The position numbers and the translations under genes were made by a program. A stretch of 64,000 bases of DNA from Neoroseomonas lacus. GTDB taxonomy: Bacteria; Pseudomonadota; Alphaproteobacteria; Acetobacterales; Acetobacteraceae. Location of the stretch: contig NZ_BMKW01000009.1 of the NCBI RefSeq assembly GCF_014644535.1, positions 124,001-188,000 on the forward strand, in the 5' to 3' direction. The notes under the pieces are model-generated. The model was not told where the DNA came from, did not search any database, and worked only from the letters and a program-made list of their open reading frames with translations. Below are positions 35,464 through 44,247 of the stretch, in pieces (positions within the stretch are counted from its first letter, which is position 1; each line of letters opens with the position of its first letter).

Positions 35464-36261
35464 TTACCGCCGCGGCAGGAAGGGTTCGTCGCGCGTTTCG
35501 GCGATCGCGTCCCAGGCCGCGCGCACCATGGCCGGGCCATAGATCCGTTCCAGCCGCCGCAGCACGAAATGCCCGCGCGCGACCGCGCGGAAATGCGCCA
35601 GGAATGCCAGGTTCACCGCGACGCCAGCCGCCGCGCCCAGGATCGGCGCCGCCTGGGCCGACAGCTTCAGCCCTACCGTGCCGCTGAACCGCGCCGCGAC
35701 GCTGGCGATGAAGCGCGGCATCACCGCGCCCTTCAATGCCTCGGCCAGGGCGAGGCGGACGGCGAAATAGCCGCTTTCCGCCGCGTCATCCGTCGGCGTG
35801 GTGCCGCCCAGGGCGAAGACCTTCAGGCATTCCGCCGCCGCGCCGGGGGCGGCCAGGTCCTCGCCCTCCTCCGCGGCCACCGCGGCGACCTGGCGCAGTA
35901 GGATGGCGGTGGAGACCGGCAATTCCACCACGGTCCCGGGCAGGCCGAAGGCCCCGCCCACCGCGCCTGAGGCCGCCACCAGGCCGCGATGGAACCAACT
36001 CGACGGCATGGGCAGCGGTGTCACCGCCGGGCCCGAGCGCAGCGCCGCCGCGATCGCCACCGACAAGGCGGTGCGTACCGCGCTGTCGAGTCCGCCCTGC
36101 ACCATGGCGGGGAGCCGCGCGCGCAAGGCCTCCACCGGCATGCCAGCGGCATTGGCGAGCCGCGCCGCGAGGGACGGGTTTTCCAGGGCGAGACGTGCCG
36201 CGCGGAGGTCGCGCTCGGCGTCGGGCGGCAGGATTCCGGGCATGGTGGTCGCAAGGCTCAT
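35464..36261 (-). CDS. EcsC family protein
   Basis: This 265-residue protein has the EcsC pattern: MPSSWFHRGLVAASGAVGGAFGLPGTVVELPVSTAILLRQVAAVAAEEGEDL, with glycine-rich hydrophobic segments, then CLKVFALGG and two further hydrophobic stretches (about residues 205-245). EcsC proteins are membrane-associated with unknown biochemical role. The start is ATG 36261. It is divergent from the EI24-family gene; a family-2 repeat lies between. Confidence 0.85.
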   Translation of the reverse strand: MSLATTMPGILPPDAERDLRAARLALENPSLAARLANAAGMPVEALRARLPAMVQGGLDSAVRTALSVAIAAALRSGPAVTPLPMPSSWFHRGLVAASGAVGGAFGLPGTVVELPVSTAILLRQVAAVAAEEGEDLAAPGAAAECLKVFALGGTTPTDDAAESGYFAVRLALAEALKGAVMPRFIASVAARFSGTVGLKLSAQAAPILGAAAGVAVNLAFLAHFRAVARGHFVLRRLERIYGPAMVRAAWDAIAETRDEPFLPRR

Positions 36262-36461
36262 GGCATTCAGGTGGACCGGCCGGGGCGTCGGGGCAAGGGA
36301 GCCGCCCCCGGCGGTGTCATCGGCCGGGCCTTGCGCAACCCGGCCGGGTCGCTCGCGCCAGTTCCGCTCACGCCAAAACGCCGCGGGCGGGTGCCGTTCG
36401 CGCGAAACACGCGCCGGGGCGGCGTCGGATTGCTGCGGCTCGCGGAATTCGCTCCGGGCTG

Positions 36462-36520
36462 TTGTTTTCGTGAGCATCGTCACCCGGTCAGGCGATTCCA
36501 CCTGACCGGGATCTGTTCTA
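36462..36520 (+). repeat. Family-2 repeat, copy e (partial)
   Basis: Contains GTGAGCATCGTCACCCGG and a hairpin GGTCAGG / CCTGACC around GATTCCA, ending GGGATCTGTTCTAG. It matches the right two thirds of the copy at 7778 and lies between divergent genes. Confidence 0.65.
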
Positions 36521-36561
36521 GACGCCGCAGCCATACCCGTTTGGAGGCCGCGCCCTCACCC

Positions 36562-37221
36562 ATGCCCGTCGCCCTGTTCCTCGCCCTCGGCCAGATCGGC
36601 GATCCGGCCTTTCGTCGGCCCTTGTTGATCGGCGTGCTTGGCGCCGCGCTGGCGCTCGGCCTGCTGATCTGGGGCGCGGTCGAGGCCGCTGCCTGGGCAG
36701 CCGCGGGCGATGCCGCCTGGCTGTCCTGGCTCGCCCAGGCGGCCGGCGGGGCGGTCGGGCTGCTGCTGGCCTGGTGGCTGTTCCTGCCGGTGGCGGCGGC
36801 CATCGCCTCCCAACTGGTCGAGCCGGTGGCAAGGGCCGTCGAACGCAGGTACTACCCTGGCCTGCCGCCGCCCCGCGGCGCCTCGGTCGCGGCGCAGGCC
36901 GCCTTCGGGCTGCGCTTCGGCCTGCGGCTGCTGCTCATCCAGATCCTGCTGCTGCCGCTGTTCTTCATCCCGCTGGTTGGCTTCGTCCTGGCGCTGCTGG
37001 TCTCGGCCCATGCGCTGGGTGCGGGTATGGTGACGCAAACCGCGTTGCTGCGCATGACGATGCCCGAGGCGCGCGCCGCCTGGCGACGGCAGCGGCTGTC
37101 GGGTTGGGTCCTGGGCTTGTTGCTCGCGTTGATGGCGCTGGTCCCCATTCTCAACCTGCTGGTGCCTGTCCTGGGGACGGCGGCTGCTGTACACTTGCTC
37201 CATCGATCCGGGGGATCGTGA
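36562..37221 (+). CDS. EI24 domain membrane protein
   Basis: This 219-residue protein has four to six hydrophobic helices (about residues 20-45, 55-80, 120-155, 180-212) and matches the EI24/CysZ-like family: FRRPLLIGVLGAALALGLLI at the start, LQILLLP-type amphipathic helices and ALRMTMPEARAAWRRQR in the cytosolic loop. CysZ relatives handle sulfate uptake, but EI24 members of alphaproteobacteria have no known function. The ATG at 36562 follows AGGCCGCGCC. A 26-bp tandem repeat begins inside the final codons. Confidence 0.8.
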   Translation: MPVALFLALGQIGDPAFRRPLLIGVLGAALALGLLIWGAVEAAAWAAAGDAAWLSWLAQAAGGAVGLLLAWWLFLPVAAAIASQLVEPVARAVERRYYPGLPPPRGASVAAQAAFGLRFGLRLLLIQILLLPLFFIPLVGFVLALLVSAHALGAGMVTQTALLRMTMPEARAAWRRQRLSGWVLGLLLALMALVPILNLLVPVLGTAAAVHLLHRSGGS

Positions 37222-37282
37222 TGCCGCATGGATCCGGAGGATCGTGATGCGGCATGAACCAGCAGGATCGTGATAGCGCGAA
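37205..37282. repeat. Tandem repeat, about 3 x 26 bp
   Basis: Copies 1 and 2 (37205-37230, 37231-37256) differ at two positions: GATCCGGxGGATCGTGATG followed by CxGCATG. Copy 3 (37257-37282) keeps AGGATCGTGAT. The array begins in the last codons of the EI24 gene and ends about 100 bases before bactofilin. Confidence 0.7.
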
Positions 37283-37380
37283 TCCTGGGGATAAGACGGT
37301 TGGCGGCGTTGTAGGCGCCGAAGGGTGCGTGCTAGCCCCCGTCTCTTGTCGCCATGTATTGGGAATCGAGGGAGTCTGCG

Positions 37381-38034
37381 ATGTCGCTGTTCCGCCGCAA
37401 GGACGAGCCGGCCACTGGCGCCACGGGGAACGAACCCGCGCCGACGACCATTCCGGCTTCGCGTGATCCTGACCTTGCCATGCCACCTTTCCGCCCAGCC
37501 GGAGTGACGCCCGTGAGCACCGCACCGACCCCCGCCACAGGCCCGATGGCGCCGAAGCCGAACTCGCCGCCCGCCAGCGCCGGCATGGCCCGCCCGGCCG
37601 CGCCGGCCGCGGGCGCGCCGCGCGCCGGCGGCCGGCCCGAGACGGCCGACCGCCGCACCCTCGTGGTCGGCAAGGGCATCAGCCTGCAGGGCACGGTGAC
37701 CGAGGCCGAGAAGCTGATCATCGAAGGCACCATGGAGAGCCAGCTGCTGCAGGCGCAGGAACTGGTCATCACCCATTCCGGTGTCTTCAAGGGTGAGGTC
37801 CATGTCGAGGATGCCGAGATCGCCGGCGTGTTCGACGGCACGCTGACCGTCAATGGCAGCCTGACCATCCGCTCCACTGGCCGTGTGCTTGGTGTCACCC
37901 GCTCGCGCCGCCTGTCGGTCGAGGATGGTGGCCAGCTCTCCGGCAAGATGGAGATGATCACCGAAGCCACGCCGCCGGCACCGACCGTGCGCATGGCCCC
38001 GGCGCCGCGCAGCACCGAGCCGGCTGACGCCTGA
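37381..38034 (+). CDS. Bactofilin
   Basis: This 217-residue cytoskeletal protein has the bactofilin (DUF583) beta-helix at about residues 95-195: TLVVGKGISLQGTVTEAEKLIIEG, then repeated six-residue hydrophobic turns such as VHVEDAEIAGVFDG and LTVNGSLTIRSTG. The N-terminal 90 residues are a Pro/Ala-rich disordered arm and the C-terminus is also Pro-rich, as usual. Bactofilins polymerise without nucleotide and act in shape or stalk formation. ATG 37381 follows GAGGGAG. It probably starts its own transcript after the tandem repeats. Confidence 0.93.
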   Translation: MSLFRRKDEPATGATGNEPAPTTIPASRDPDLAMPPFRPAGVTPVSTAPTPATGPMAPKPNSPPASAGMARPAAPAAGAPRAGGRPETADRRTLVVGKGISLQGTVTEAEKLIIEGTMESQLLQAQELVITHSGVFKGEVHVEDAEIAGVFDGTLTVNGSLTIRSTGRVLGVTRSRRLSVEDGGQLSGKMEMITEATPPAPTVRMAPAPRSTEPADA

Positions 38035-38168
38035 TCGGGGGCTTGCGCCCCCGCCTTGCTGGGCTGATCGGCCGTTATGCAGGGTTGCCAGCATTGAGAC
38101 CCGCATGCGCGCCCCGTGGGACAGTTCACGGCCCTGGATGACCTCCCCGCCGGGCACCAACAGGAGGT

Positions 38169-38221
38169 TTCCAAAGGCCCTTAGGCCTTTGGTGGGGTGG
38201 TGCCGAAGGGCAAGGCCCCTC
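38169..38221 (+). repeat. Family-1 repeat, copy overlapping a gene start
   Basis: CCAAAGGCC and GGCCTTTGG form the first stem (38171-38192), followed by GTGGGGTGGTGCC and the remnant second hairpin AGGGGC-like / GCCCCT. Its right half is read as the first codons of the lipoprotein gene if that gene starts at 38192. Confidence 0.7.
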
Positions 38222-38734
38222 TGCCTGCCCGCCCTTGCCACCGCCTGTGCCCTGCTGCTGCCGGGCTGCGCCCCCGACAACGAGGAAACCACCGCCCTGC
38301 TCCAGCACGCCCTGGCCTCCACCCAGGCCAGCGTGGCGCTGGCTGGCGGCGCCCGTCCGCCGGCCCTTGCCGCGACGCCCCTCCGCCCGGCCGCGCTGCA
38401 GCCCGCCTGGGCGCCTGGCGCGACGAGGCAGCCCGGCCGCGCCGCGCCGGCCACCGCGGCCGCCCTGATGGGCGTGACGGCCGACCAGCTGCGGCGCATG
38501 TTGGGCGAACCGGCGATCCGTCGCCCCGAGGGTGCCGCCGAGGTCTGGTTGTATGAGGCGCCCACATGCCGGCTCGACGTCATTCTCTATGCCGAAGGGT
38601 CGGCGCTGGTGGTTGGCCTTGCCGCGGCGCGCGCCCTGGGCGGGGCCGAGGGCGTGACGGAGTCGGCCTGCCTGGCCGCCGTGGCGACCGCGCCGGCACC
38701 GACGCCCTGGGCAGCACCCGGGCCGCGCGCGTGA
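38192..38734 (+). CDS. Lipoprotein with SmpA/BamE-like repeat, hypothetical
   Basis: From GTG 38192 the product has 180 residues with a signal ending in LLLPGC (Cys26) and a mature part with Ala/Pro-rich linker followed by GVTADQLRRMLGEP and AEVWLYEAPTCRLDVILY, reminiscent of BamE/SmpA-type small beta domains. The frame is open further upstream to ATG 38105, but that would place 50 residues ahead of the lipobox. The GTG lies inside a family-1 repeat, so the repeat appears to supply the start and n-region. No strong ribosome site is seen for either start. Confidence 0.6.
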   Translation: MGWCRRARPLCLPALATACALLLPGCAPDNEETTALLQHALASTQASVALAGGARPPALAATPLRPAALQPAWAPGATRQPGRAAPATAAALMGVTADQLRRMLGEPAIRRPEGAAEVWLYEAPTCRLDVILYAEGSALVVGLAAARALGGAEGVTESACLAAVATAPAPTPWAAPGPRA

Positions 38735-38750
38735 CCGTGCCGGCCCGCGC

Positions 38751-39665
38751 ATGAACGCCTGGCTCGACGCCTTCATTCCAGCCTTTGCGTTGCTTGGCCT
38801 CGGTGCGCTGCTGAAGCGCCGGCTGCTGCGCGACGACACCGTCTGGGCGGGCATGGAACGGCTGATCTATTGGGTGCTGCTGCCCTCGCTGATCGTCGCG
38901 GCGCTGTCGCCGCTCGACCTGGGCAGCCTGCCGCTGGGGCGGATCGCGGTGGCGATCTGGGCGGCGCTCGGGCTCGGCACCGTCATTTCGGTGCTGCTGG
39001 CGCGCGCGCTGGGGCACGGGCATGCGGCCATGACCTCGGTGCTGCAGGGCGGCATTCGCTTCAACAACCTGATGGGCTTCGCCATCGTCGGCGCGCTGTT
39101 CGGCGCCGAGGGCACCGGGTTCGGCGCCGTCTCCACCGGCATCATCGTGCCCTTCGTGCAGACGGTGACGACGCTCGCCTTCGCCTTCGACGGCAAGCGC
39201 GGCCCGCCACGGCCCGCCACGGTGATCCGCCAGCTCGCGCTGAACCCCCTGCTGTTGGCGGTGGCGGCTGGCTTCGCCATCGCGGCGCTGGGCGGGCTGC
39301 CACCTGGCCTCGCCCCGACGGTGCAGGCGCTTGGGCGTGCCTCGGTGGCGCTGGGGCTGCTCTGCGTCGGGGCGGCGCTGTCGCTCGACAGCTTCACCGA
39401 CCGGGTCGGTACGCAAGCCGTCACCGGCGTGCTCAAGCTGACCGTGATGCCGGCGGTGACCTGGGCACTGTGCATGGCGCTCGGCGTGCCGCCGCTGGCG
39501 ATGGCGGTGGCGGTCATCTTCATGGCGCTGCCGACGGCCGCGACGTCCTACGTGATGGCGCGCGCGATGGGCGGGGACGCGCCGTTGATGGCGGCGATCA
39601 CCACCACGGAGCATATCGCGGCGATCGTCACGCTGCCGTTCTGGGTTTGGCTGGTCGCGCCGTGA
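38751..39665 (+). CDS. AEC-family (auxin efflux carrier) transporter
   Basis: This 304-residue membrane protein has ten hydrophobic helices in the AEC pattern: IPAFALLGLGALLKRR at the start, GGIRFNNLMGFAIVGALFG near residue 100 and PTAATSYVMARAMGGD near 260. Members export or import carboxylates such as malate and malonate. The ATG 38751 lies 17 bases after the lipoprotein stop. Substrate unknown. Confidence 0.9.
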   Translation: MNAWLDAFIPAFALLGLGALLKRRLLRDDTVWAGMERLIYWVLLPSLIVAALSPLDLGSLPLGRIAVAIWAALGLGTVISVLLARALGHGHAAMTSVLQGGIRFNNLMGFAIVGALFGAEGTGFGAVSTGIIVPFVQTVTTLAFAFDGKRGPPRPATVIRQLALNPLLLAVAAGFAIAALGGLPPGLAPTVQALGRASVALGLLCVGAALSLDSFTDRVGTQAVTGVLKLTVMPAVTWALCMALGVPPLAMAVAVIFMALPTAATSYVMARAMGGDAPLMAAITTTEHIAAIVTLPFWVWLVAP

Positions 39666-39752
39666 GGGACGGCGCCCGGCCCGCGCCGAGCTGCCGCATC
39701 CCTTCCGCCCGTGCCCGGCGCAGCAAGCGTGCCGCGGCTGGTGGCCCGCCCG

Positions 39753-40432
39753 TCAGTTGGCGAGGACGTTGATCGCCCGCGAGGCGACGATGACCATGGT
39801 GACCAGCGCGATCGACGCCTCCAGTATCATCAGAATCTCCGCCCGCCCGGTTAGCGGCATCACGTCGGTCGTGCTGAAGGCCGTGGCGGTCGAGAAGGCG
39901 AGGTAGAGGTAGTCGACATAGCCCGGCGCCCAGCCAGGCGCAGCATCACCTGGCGCCGTCTGAGGAAACAGCCAGTCCGGCCGGATTTTCGCGCCGGTCG
40001 TCCGCCCGCGGGGGCCGCCGGCATCCAGTTGCCAGAACAGCAGGGCGAAGCCGGCGACGTTGACCACCCAGGAGACGACGCTCGAGGTTAGCAGTTCGAG
40101 CCCGCCGAGCCGCTCCGGCCCGCCCACGATGATGTGCCGGATCAGGGTGGCGAGGGCGACCACCGTCAGGACCAGGATCAAGGTCGCGGCCGCCAGCAAC
40201 ACGGCGCGCTCGATGCGCAGCCATCGACGCTTGCCGCTGGCCAGCGTGACGCCGGCCAGCGGCAACAGGGCGATGAAGGCTATCGCAGTGGCGCCCAGGG
40301 CGGCAGCAGCGTCAGCCGGTCCGGCATTGCTGCGGCGATGATCAGCACGCCGAATATCGTCAGCGCAACAGGCCAGCGCGGCTCGGGGGCTGGCGCGCCT
40401 CCCGAGGGTGCCGTCATCACATCCTTCGACAT
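39753..40432 (-). pseudogene. Channel-like membrane protein, frameshifted
   Basis: Two frames together make one protein. From ATG 40432, MSKDVMTAPSGG then RWPVALTIFGVLIIAAAMPDRLTLLPP runs into a TAG at 40280-40282. In the next frame LGATAIAFIALLPLAG continues as a second membrane helix, then helices at VLLAAATLILVLTVVALATL and VVSWVVNVAGFALLFW, and a pore-like segment YVDYLYLAFSTATAFSTTDVMP before the last helix. This order is typical of a family of ion-channel-like proteins, so a one-base loss (or two-base gain) near 40290-40302 (CCCTGGGCG) seems to have broken it, or the sequence has an error there. Confidence 0.7.
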
Positions 40433-40593
40433 GCCCATCACACTAGGCCCATCGCCGCCCGTGCGAAGCGGCAGGGCCGCGCCCGGCGGCGCGTGCCAGT
40501 TGGCGATCATGCGCGGTTGTCCCGTCCATGCGCGGTTGCCGTCGGCCGCGGCCGCCGCTATCCCGCGCACGACGCGAAACTGGAGTGCTGCGC

Positions 40594-41574
40594 ATGACGA
40601 CCCACGCCCTCGACATCCTCGGCATCGGCAACGCGATCGTGGACGTGCTGGCGCGCGCCGAGGAGGCCTTCCTCGCCCGCCACGGCATGGCCAAGGGCAG
40701 CATGGCCCTGATCGGCCCCGAGGATGCCGAGCGCATCTATGGCGACATGGGCCCGGGCATCGAGAGCAGCGGCGGTTCGGCCGCCAATACCTGCGCCGCC
40801 GCGGCCGCGCTCGGTGCCAAGGTCGGCTATCTCGGCAAGGTCGCTGATGACGCGCTCGGCCAGGTGTTTCGCCACGACATTACCGCCGCCGGCGTGACCT
40901 TCCCGACCGCGCCGCTGGCCGGCGGGGCGCCCACCGCGCGCTGCCTGATCCTGGTCTCGCCGGACGGCCAGCGGACCATGAACACCTTCCTCGGCGCCTG
41001 CGTGACCTTCGGCGAGGCCGACCTGGACGAGGCCGCGATCGCCGCGGCGCAGGTCACCTACCTCGAAGGCTATCTGTTCGACCCGCCGGCCGCGCAGGCC
41101 GCCTTCCGCGCCGCCGCGCGCATCGCCCACGCCGCCGGGCGGAAAGTGGCGATCACCCTGTCCGACCCGTTCTGCGTGGGTCGCCACCGCGACGCCTTCC
41201 GCGCCTTCGTCCGCGACGAGGCCGACATCCTCTTCGCCAACGAGGCCGAGATCTGCGCCCTGTACCAGACCGACAATGTCGAGGCGGCGGCGACCATCGC
41301 CCAGACCGAGGTCGGCCTTGCCGCCCTGACGCGCAGCGAGAAGGGCAGCCTGGTCCTCACCGCCACCACGGCGCATGAAGTGGCCGCCGAGCCGACCACG
41401 GTGGTGGATACGACCGGGGCCGGCGACGCCTATGCCGCCGGCTTCCTGGCGGCGCTGACGGACGGGCGGGACCTGGCCGAATGCGGGCGCTGGGGGTCCG
41501 TCGCGGCGGCCGAGGCGATCTCGCATTTCGGGGCGCGGCCGCAGGCGGACCTCAAGGCGCTGGTGGCGCGCTGA
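40594..41574 (+). CDS. Adenosine kinase, PfkB family
   Basis: This 326-residue PfkB/ribokinase-type kinase has ILGIGNAIVDVLARA at the start, SSGGSAANTCAAAAALGA near residue 58 and VVDTTGAGDAYAAGF with the catalytic Asp near 285. The sequence layout matches bacterial adenosine kinases, which phosphorylate adenosine to AMP and so draw off the product of AhcY (encoded at 14467). ATG 40594 has GGAG eight bases away. It is convergent with the FTR1 gene; a GTCCGAxCGG / CCGxTCGGAC hairpin at 41607-41638 may end its transcript. Confidence 0.88.
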   Translation: MTTHALDILGIGNAIVDVLARAEEAFLARHGMAKGSMALIGPEDAERIYGDMGPGIESSGGSAANTCAAAAALGAKVGYLGKVADDALGQVFRHDITAAGVTFPTAPLAGGAPTARCLILVSPDGQRTMNTFLGACVTFGEADLDEAAIAAAQVTYLEGYLFDPPAAQAAFRAAARIAHAAGRKVAITLSDPFCVGRHRDAFRAFVRDEADILFANEAEICALYQTDNVEAAATIAQTEVGLAALTRSEKGSLVLTATTAHEVAAEPTTVVDTTGAGDAYAAGFLAALTDGRDLAECGRWGSVAAAEAISHFGARPQADLKALVAR

Positions 41575-41852
41575 ACGCGACGGAGGTGCCGATTCGCCGT
41601 CAGGTCCGATCGGCAATTCGGCATTCCGGTCGGACGAGGCGCTGAGTCTCGGGGTTCCGTGCCTGACGACGGGGACGAGCCGGTACGCGTTGACCGACAC
41701 GCCGTGGCTGCCCGGCACGGTCGCCGATGCAGGCCGGACAACCGGCCGTTCGCCAATGAATGCCTGTTGGTGCTGGGTTCGGGGTCGCATGGCAAGGACC
41801 TGCCGGAGCGATACGGCGCGGGGATGACCGCGCCGCCGCTTGGCCCACCCGG

Positions 41853-42641
41853 TCAGGCCGCGGCCGAACGCGCCCCACCGCCGCGCAGCCCGGCGGCCAG
41901 CGCCGGGATCGCCAGCACCACGACCAGCGCCATCGCCGCCATCTGTTCCAGATTGTCCGGCAGCCCAAGGCTGTCGGCCCAGCGCGGCAGGTCGATGGGG
42001 TCGAGCGGCAGCATCGCCTGTTCCTGGAATTCCTGCACCGCCGCCGCCGCCAGCCGCACCGCCATCACCAGCAGGAACACGGAGGTGCCGAGGAATAGCG
42101 GGCGGAGCGGCAGTCGCAGCGCCAGCCGCGTCAGCGCGAACCACAAGGCCGCCAGCATCACCACCGCCACCGCGATGCCCGGCAGCAGCGCCGCCGGCGA
42201 CGGCGCGTCGCGCAGCAGCGCGGCGAGGAACAGCACCGTCTCCGCCCCTTCGCGGAACACCGCGAGGAAGCCGATCGCGCCCACCGCCAGCCCGACGCGC
42301 GGGGAGGCCATGGCCGTTTCCGTCTTGCGCCGAAGTTCCGCCGTCCAGGCCCGTGGGTCGGACCGTCGTGCCAGCCAGCCGCCGGTCCACAACATCAGCC
42401 CGGCCGCCAGCAGGCAGACCACGCCTTCGAGCCGGTCGTCATGCGCGCCGTCGCGCCAAGCCATGAAGGCGGCGGCGGCGAGCAGGCTCGCGCCCACCCC
42501 GGCGAGGGCGCCGAAGCCGAGCGAGCGGCCCTGCTCCGGCGCCGCCCGTTGCAGGAAGGCGGACAAGGCGGCGAGGACGAGGATGGCCTCCATCCCCTCG
42601 CGAAAGAGGATCAGTCCGGCGTCGATAGCGTGGGAGGTCAT
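41853..42641 (-). CDS. FTR1-family iron permease
   Basis: This 262-residue membrane protein has seven hydrophobic helices and both iron-binding REGxE motifs: LFREGMEAIL (residues 12-21) and VFREGAETVLF near 132. FTR1-type permeases take up iron after oxidation or as part of EfeUOB-like systems; no efeO or efeB lies nearby. The ATG at 42641 is clear. A TGCGA-N5-TCGCA palindrome lies 18-32 bases upstream, similar to the one before the haem operon, suggesting iron-dependent control. Confidence 0.92.
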   Translation of the reverse strand: MTSHAIDAGLILFREGMEAILVLAALSAFLQRAAPEQGRSLGFGALAGVGASLLAAAAFMAWRDGAHDDRLEGVVCLLAAGLMLWTGGWLARRSDPRAWTAELRRKTETAMASPRVGLAVGAIGFLAVFREGAETVLFLAALLRDAPSPAALLPGIAVAVVMLAALWFALTRLALRLPLRPLFLGTSVFLLVMAVRLAAAAVQEFQEQAMLPLDPIDLPRWADSLGLPDNLEQMAAMALVVVLAIPALAAGLRGGGARSAAA

Positions 42642-42658
42642 GGTGTTTCACCAGCGAG

Positions 42659-42673
42659 TGCGAGGCGTTCGCA
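42659..42673. promoter_or_regulatory. TGCGA-N5-TCGCA operator candidate at ftr1
   Basis: TGCGAGGCGTTCGCA has perfect 5-bp arms. The same TGCGA-N5-TCGCA frame is at the centre of the Fur-type box of the haem operon (TGCGAATGATTCGCA at 56145-56159). It lies 18 bases before the FTR1 start codon. Confidence 0.5.
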
Positions 42674-42686
42674 ATCAATGACGGAA

Positions 42687-42711
42687 GGTCTCACGCAAGT
42701 CGCGTGAAACC
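42687..42711. terminator. Hairpin between hslU and ftr1
   Basis: GGTCTCACGC and GCGTGAAACC form a 10-bp stem with one mismatch and a 5-base loop. On the minus strand it follows the hslU stop at 42729. No T-run is present. Confidence 0.4.
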
Positions 42712-42728
42712 TCCTTCATGCATGCCGA

Positions 42729-44054
42729 TCAGAGAATGAACCGAGACAGATCCACATTGCCCGCGAGAGGCGCCACCTTGCCGCGCACCATCGCGCCATC
42801 GACCTGCACCGTATCGCCGCCTCGGTCGGAGGCGGTGAAGGAGACCTCCTCCAGCAGCCGCTCGAGCACGGTGGCGAGCCGTCGCGCGCCGATATTCTCG
42901 ACCGTCGCATTGATCTCGGCGGCGAGGTCGGCCAGCGCATCCACCGCCTCGGCATCGAAGGCGAGCGTCACCCCCTCGGTGCCGAGCAGGGCGGTGTACT
43001 GCTTCAGCAGCGAATGCTCCGGCTCGGTCAGGATGCGGCGGAAATCGTCGCGCGTCAGAGCGGCGAGCTCGACGCGGATCGGCAGGCGGCCCTGCAATTC
43101 CGGCAGCAGGTCCGACGGCTTGGCCAGGTGGAAGGCACCCGAGGCGATGAACAGGATGTGGTCGGTCTTCACCGGCCCATGCTTGGTGGTGACGGTGGTG
43201 CCCTCGATCAGCGGCAGCAGATCGCGCTGCACGCCTTCACGCGAGACGTCGCCGCCGCGCACGCCGCCCTCGCCGGTCCGCGCGCAGACCTTGTCGATCT
43301 CGTCGAGGAAGACGATGCCGTTGTTCTCGGCATTCGACACCGCATCGCGCACCAGCGCGTCCTGGTCGAGCAGCTTGTCGGCTTCCTCCTTGGTCAGCGC
43401 GATGCGCGCCTCGGCCACCGACATCTTTCGCGGCTTCTGCCGGCCGCCGAACATCTTGCCGAGCATCTCCTGCATGTTCTGCATCTGGATGCCCTGCTGG
43501 CCCGGCAGGTCGATCATGCCAATCGGCATGCCGCCAGCCGCATCGGCGACCTGCACCTCAATCTCGCGGGCTTCCAGTTCGCCGGCGCGCAGCATGCGGC
43601 GGAACTTCATGCGGGTTTCGCCCGAGGCTCCCTCGCCGACCAGCGAGGTCAGCAGGCGCTCCTCGGCGGCGAGTTCCGCCTTGGCCTGCACGCCGCGCCG
43701 CGCCTGTTCGCGCGCCATCGTAATGGCGGATTCGACCAGGTCGCGGACGATTGATTCCACGTCGCGGCCGACATAGCCGACCTCGGTGAACTTCGTCGCT
43801 TCCACCTTCAGGAAGGGCGCATTGGCAAGCTTGGCGAGACGCCGCGCGATCTCCGTCTTGCCGACGCCGGTCGGGCCGATCATCAGGATGTTCTTCGGCA
43901 CCACTTCCTCGCGGATGCCTTCGGGCAGTTGCTGGCGGCGCCAGCGATTGCGCAGGGCGATGGCGACGGCCCGCTTGGCGTCCTGCTGGCCGACGATGTG
44001 GCGGTCTAGCTCGGAGACGATCTCGCGCGGGCTCAGATTGATGGATTCAGACAT
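42729..44054 (-). CDS. hslU: ATP-dependent protease ATPase subunit HslU (ClpY)
   Basis: This 441-residue AAA+ unfoldase has [34 protein letters not shown] at the start, Walker A GPTGVGKT, the pore GYVGRD motif, Walker [10 protein letters not shown] and a C-terminal sensor-2 domain ending in NVDLSRFIL. The last residues insert into HslV. It lies downstream of hslV, with a 193-base gap containing a family-3 repeat, an unusually wide gap for this pair. The ribosome site GAAGGCTGA precedes its ATG. Confidence 0.97.
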   Translation of the reverse strand: MSESINLSPREIVSELDRHIVGQQDAKRAVAIALRNRWRRQQLPEGIREEVVPKNILMIGPTGVGKTEIARRLAKLANAPFLKVEATKFTEVGYVGRDVESIVRDLVESAITMAREQARRGVQAKAELAAEERLLTSLVGEGASGETRMKFRRMLRAGELEAREIEVQVADAAGGMPIGMIDLPGQQGIQMQNMQEMLGKMFGGRQKPRKMSVAEARIALTKEEADKLLDQDALVRDAVSNAENNGIVFLDEIDKVCARTGEGGVRGGDVSREGVQRDLLPLIEGTTVTTKHGPVKTDHILFIASGAFHLAKPSDLLPELQGRLPIRVELAALTRDDFRRILTEPEHSLLKQYTALLGTEGVTLAFDAEAVDALADLAAEINATVENIGARRLATVLERLLEEVSFTASDRGGDTVQVDGAMVRGKVAPLAGNVDLSRFIL

Positions 44055-44108
44055 TTTTTTCAGCCTTCAAACGCGTCGTGCCGAAAGCACGCCGTCGGCG
44101 TGAGGCGC

Positions 44109-44197
44109 CGCGCATCCGCGCGGCTTGGCTTCGCGCCGAGCACTGGCGCGTCGGCGGCTACGGGTGGTCTGGGCGCGGTCGCGTTGTGCGCTCGCGG
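44109..44197 (+). repeat. Family-3 intergenic repeat, copy B (hslV-hslU)
   Basis: The unit matches 27042-27130 nearly base for base over about 89 positions, including CGCGCATCCGCGCG, CTTGGCT-TCGCGCC and TCTGGGCGCGGTCGCG. Relative to transcription it is in the opposite direction to copy A. A CGCGGATCGCGG-type hairpin follows at 44193-44220. Confidence 0.7.
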
Positions 44198-44247
44198 ATC
44201 GCGGCAGGCCGCGATCCGTGGGGTGATGATGACGGGTTGGGTCGCGC

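Noticed and set aside
37151..38174. Minus-strand frames opposite bactofilin
   Set aside because: Shadows of the bactofilin gene; the plus frame shows the beta-helix repeats.
41575..41852. Possible small gene between adenosine kinase and FTR1
   Set aside because: Open frames there are continuations of shadows; no ribosome site or motif. Only a hairpin at 41607-41638 is visible.
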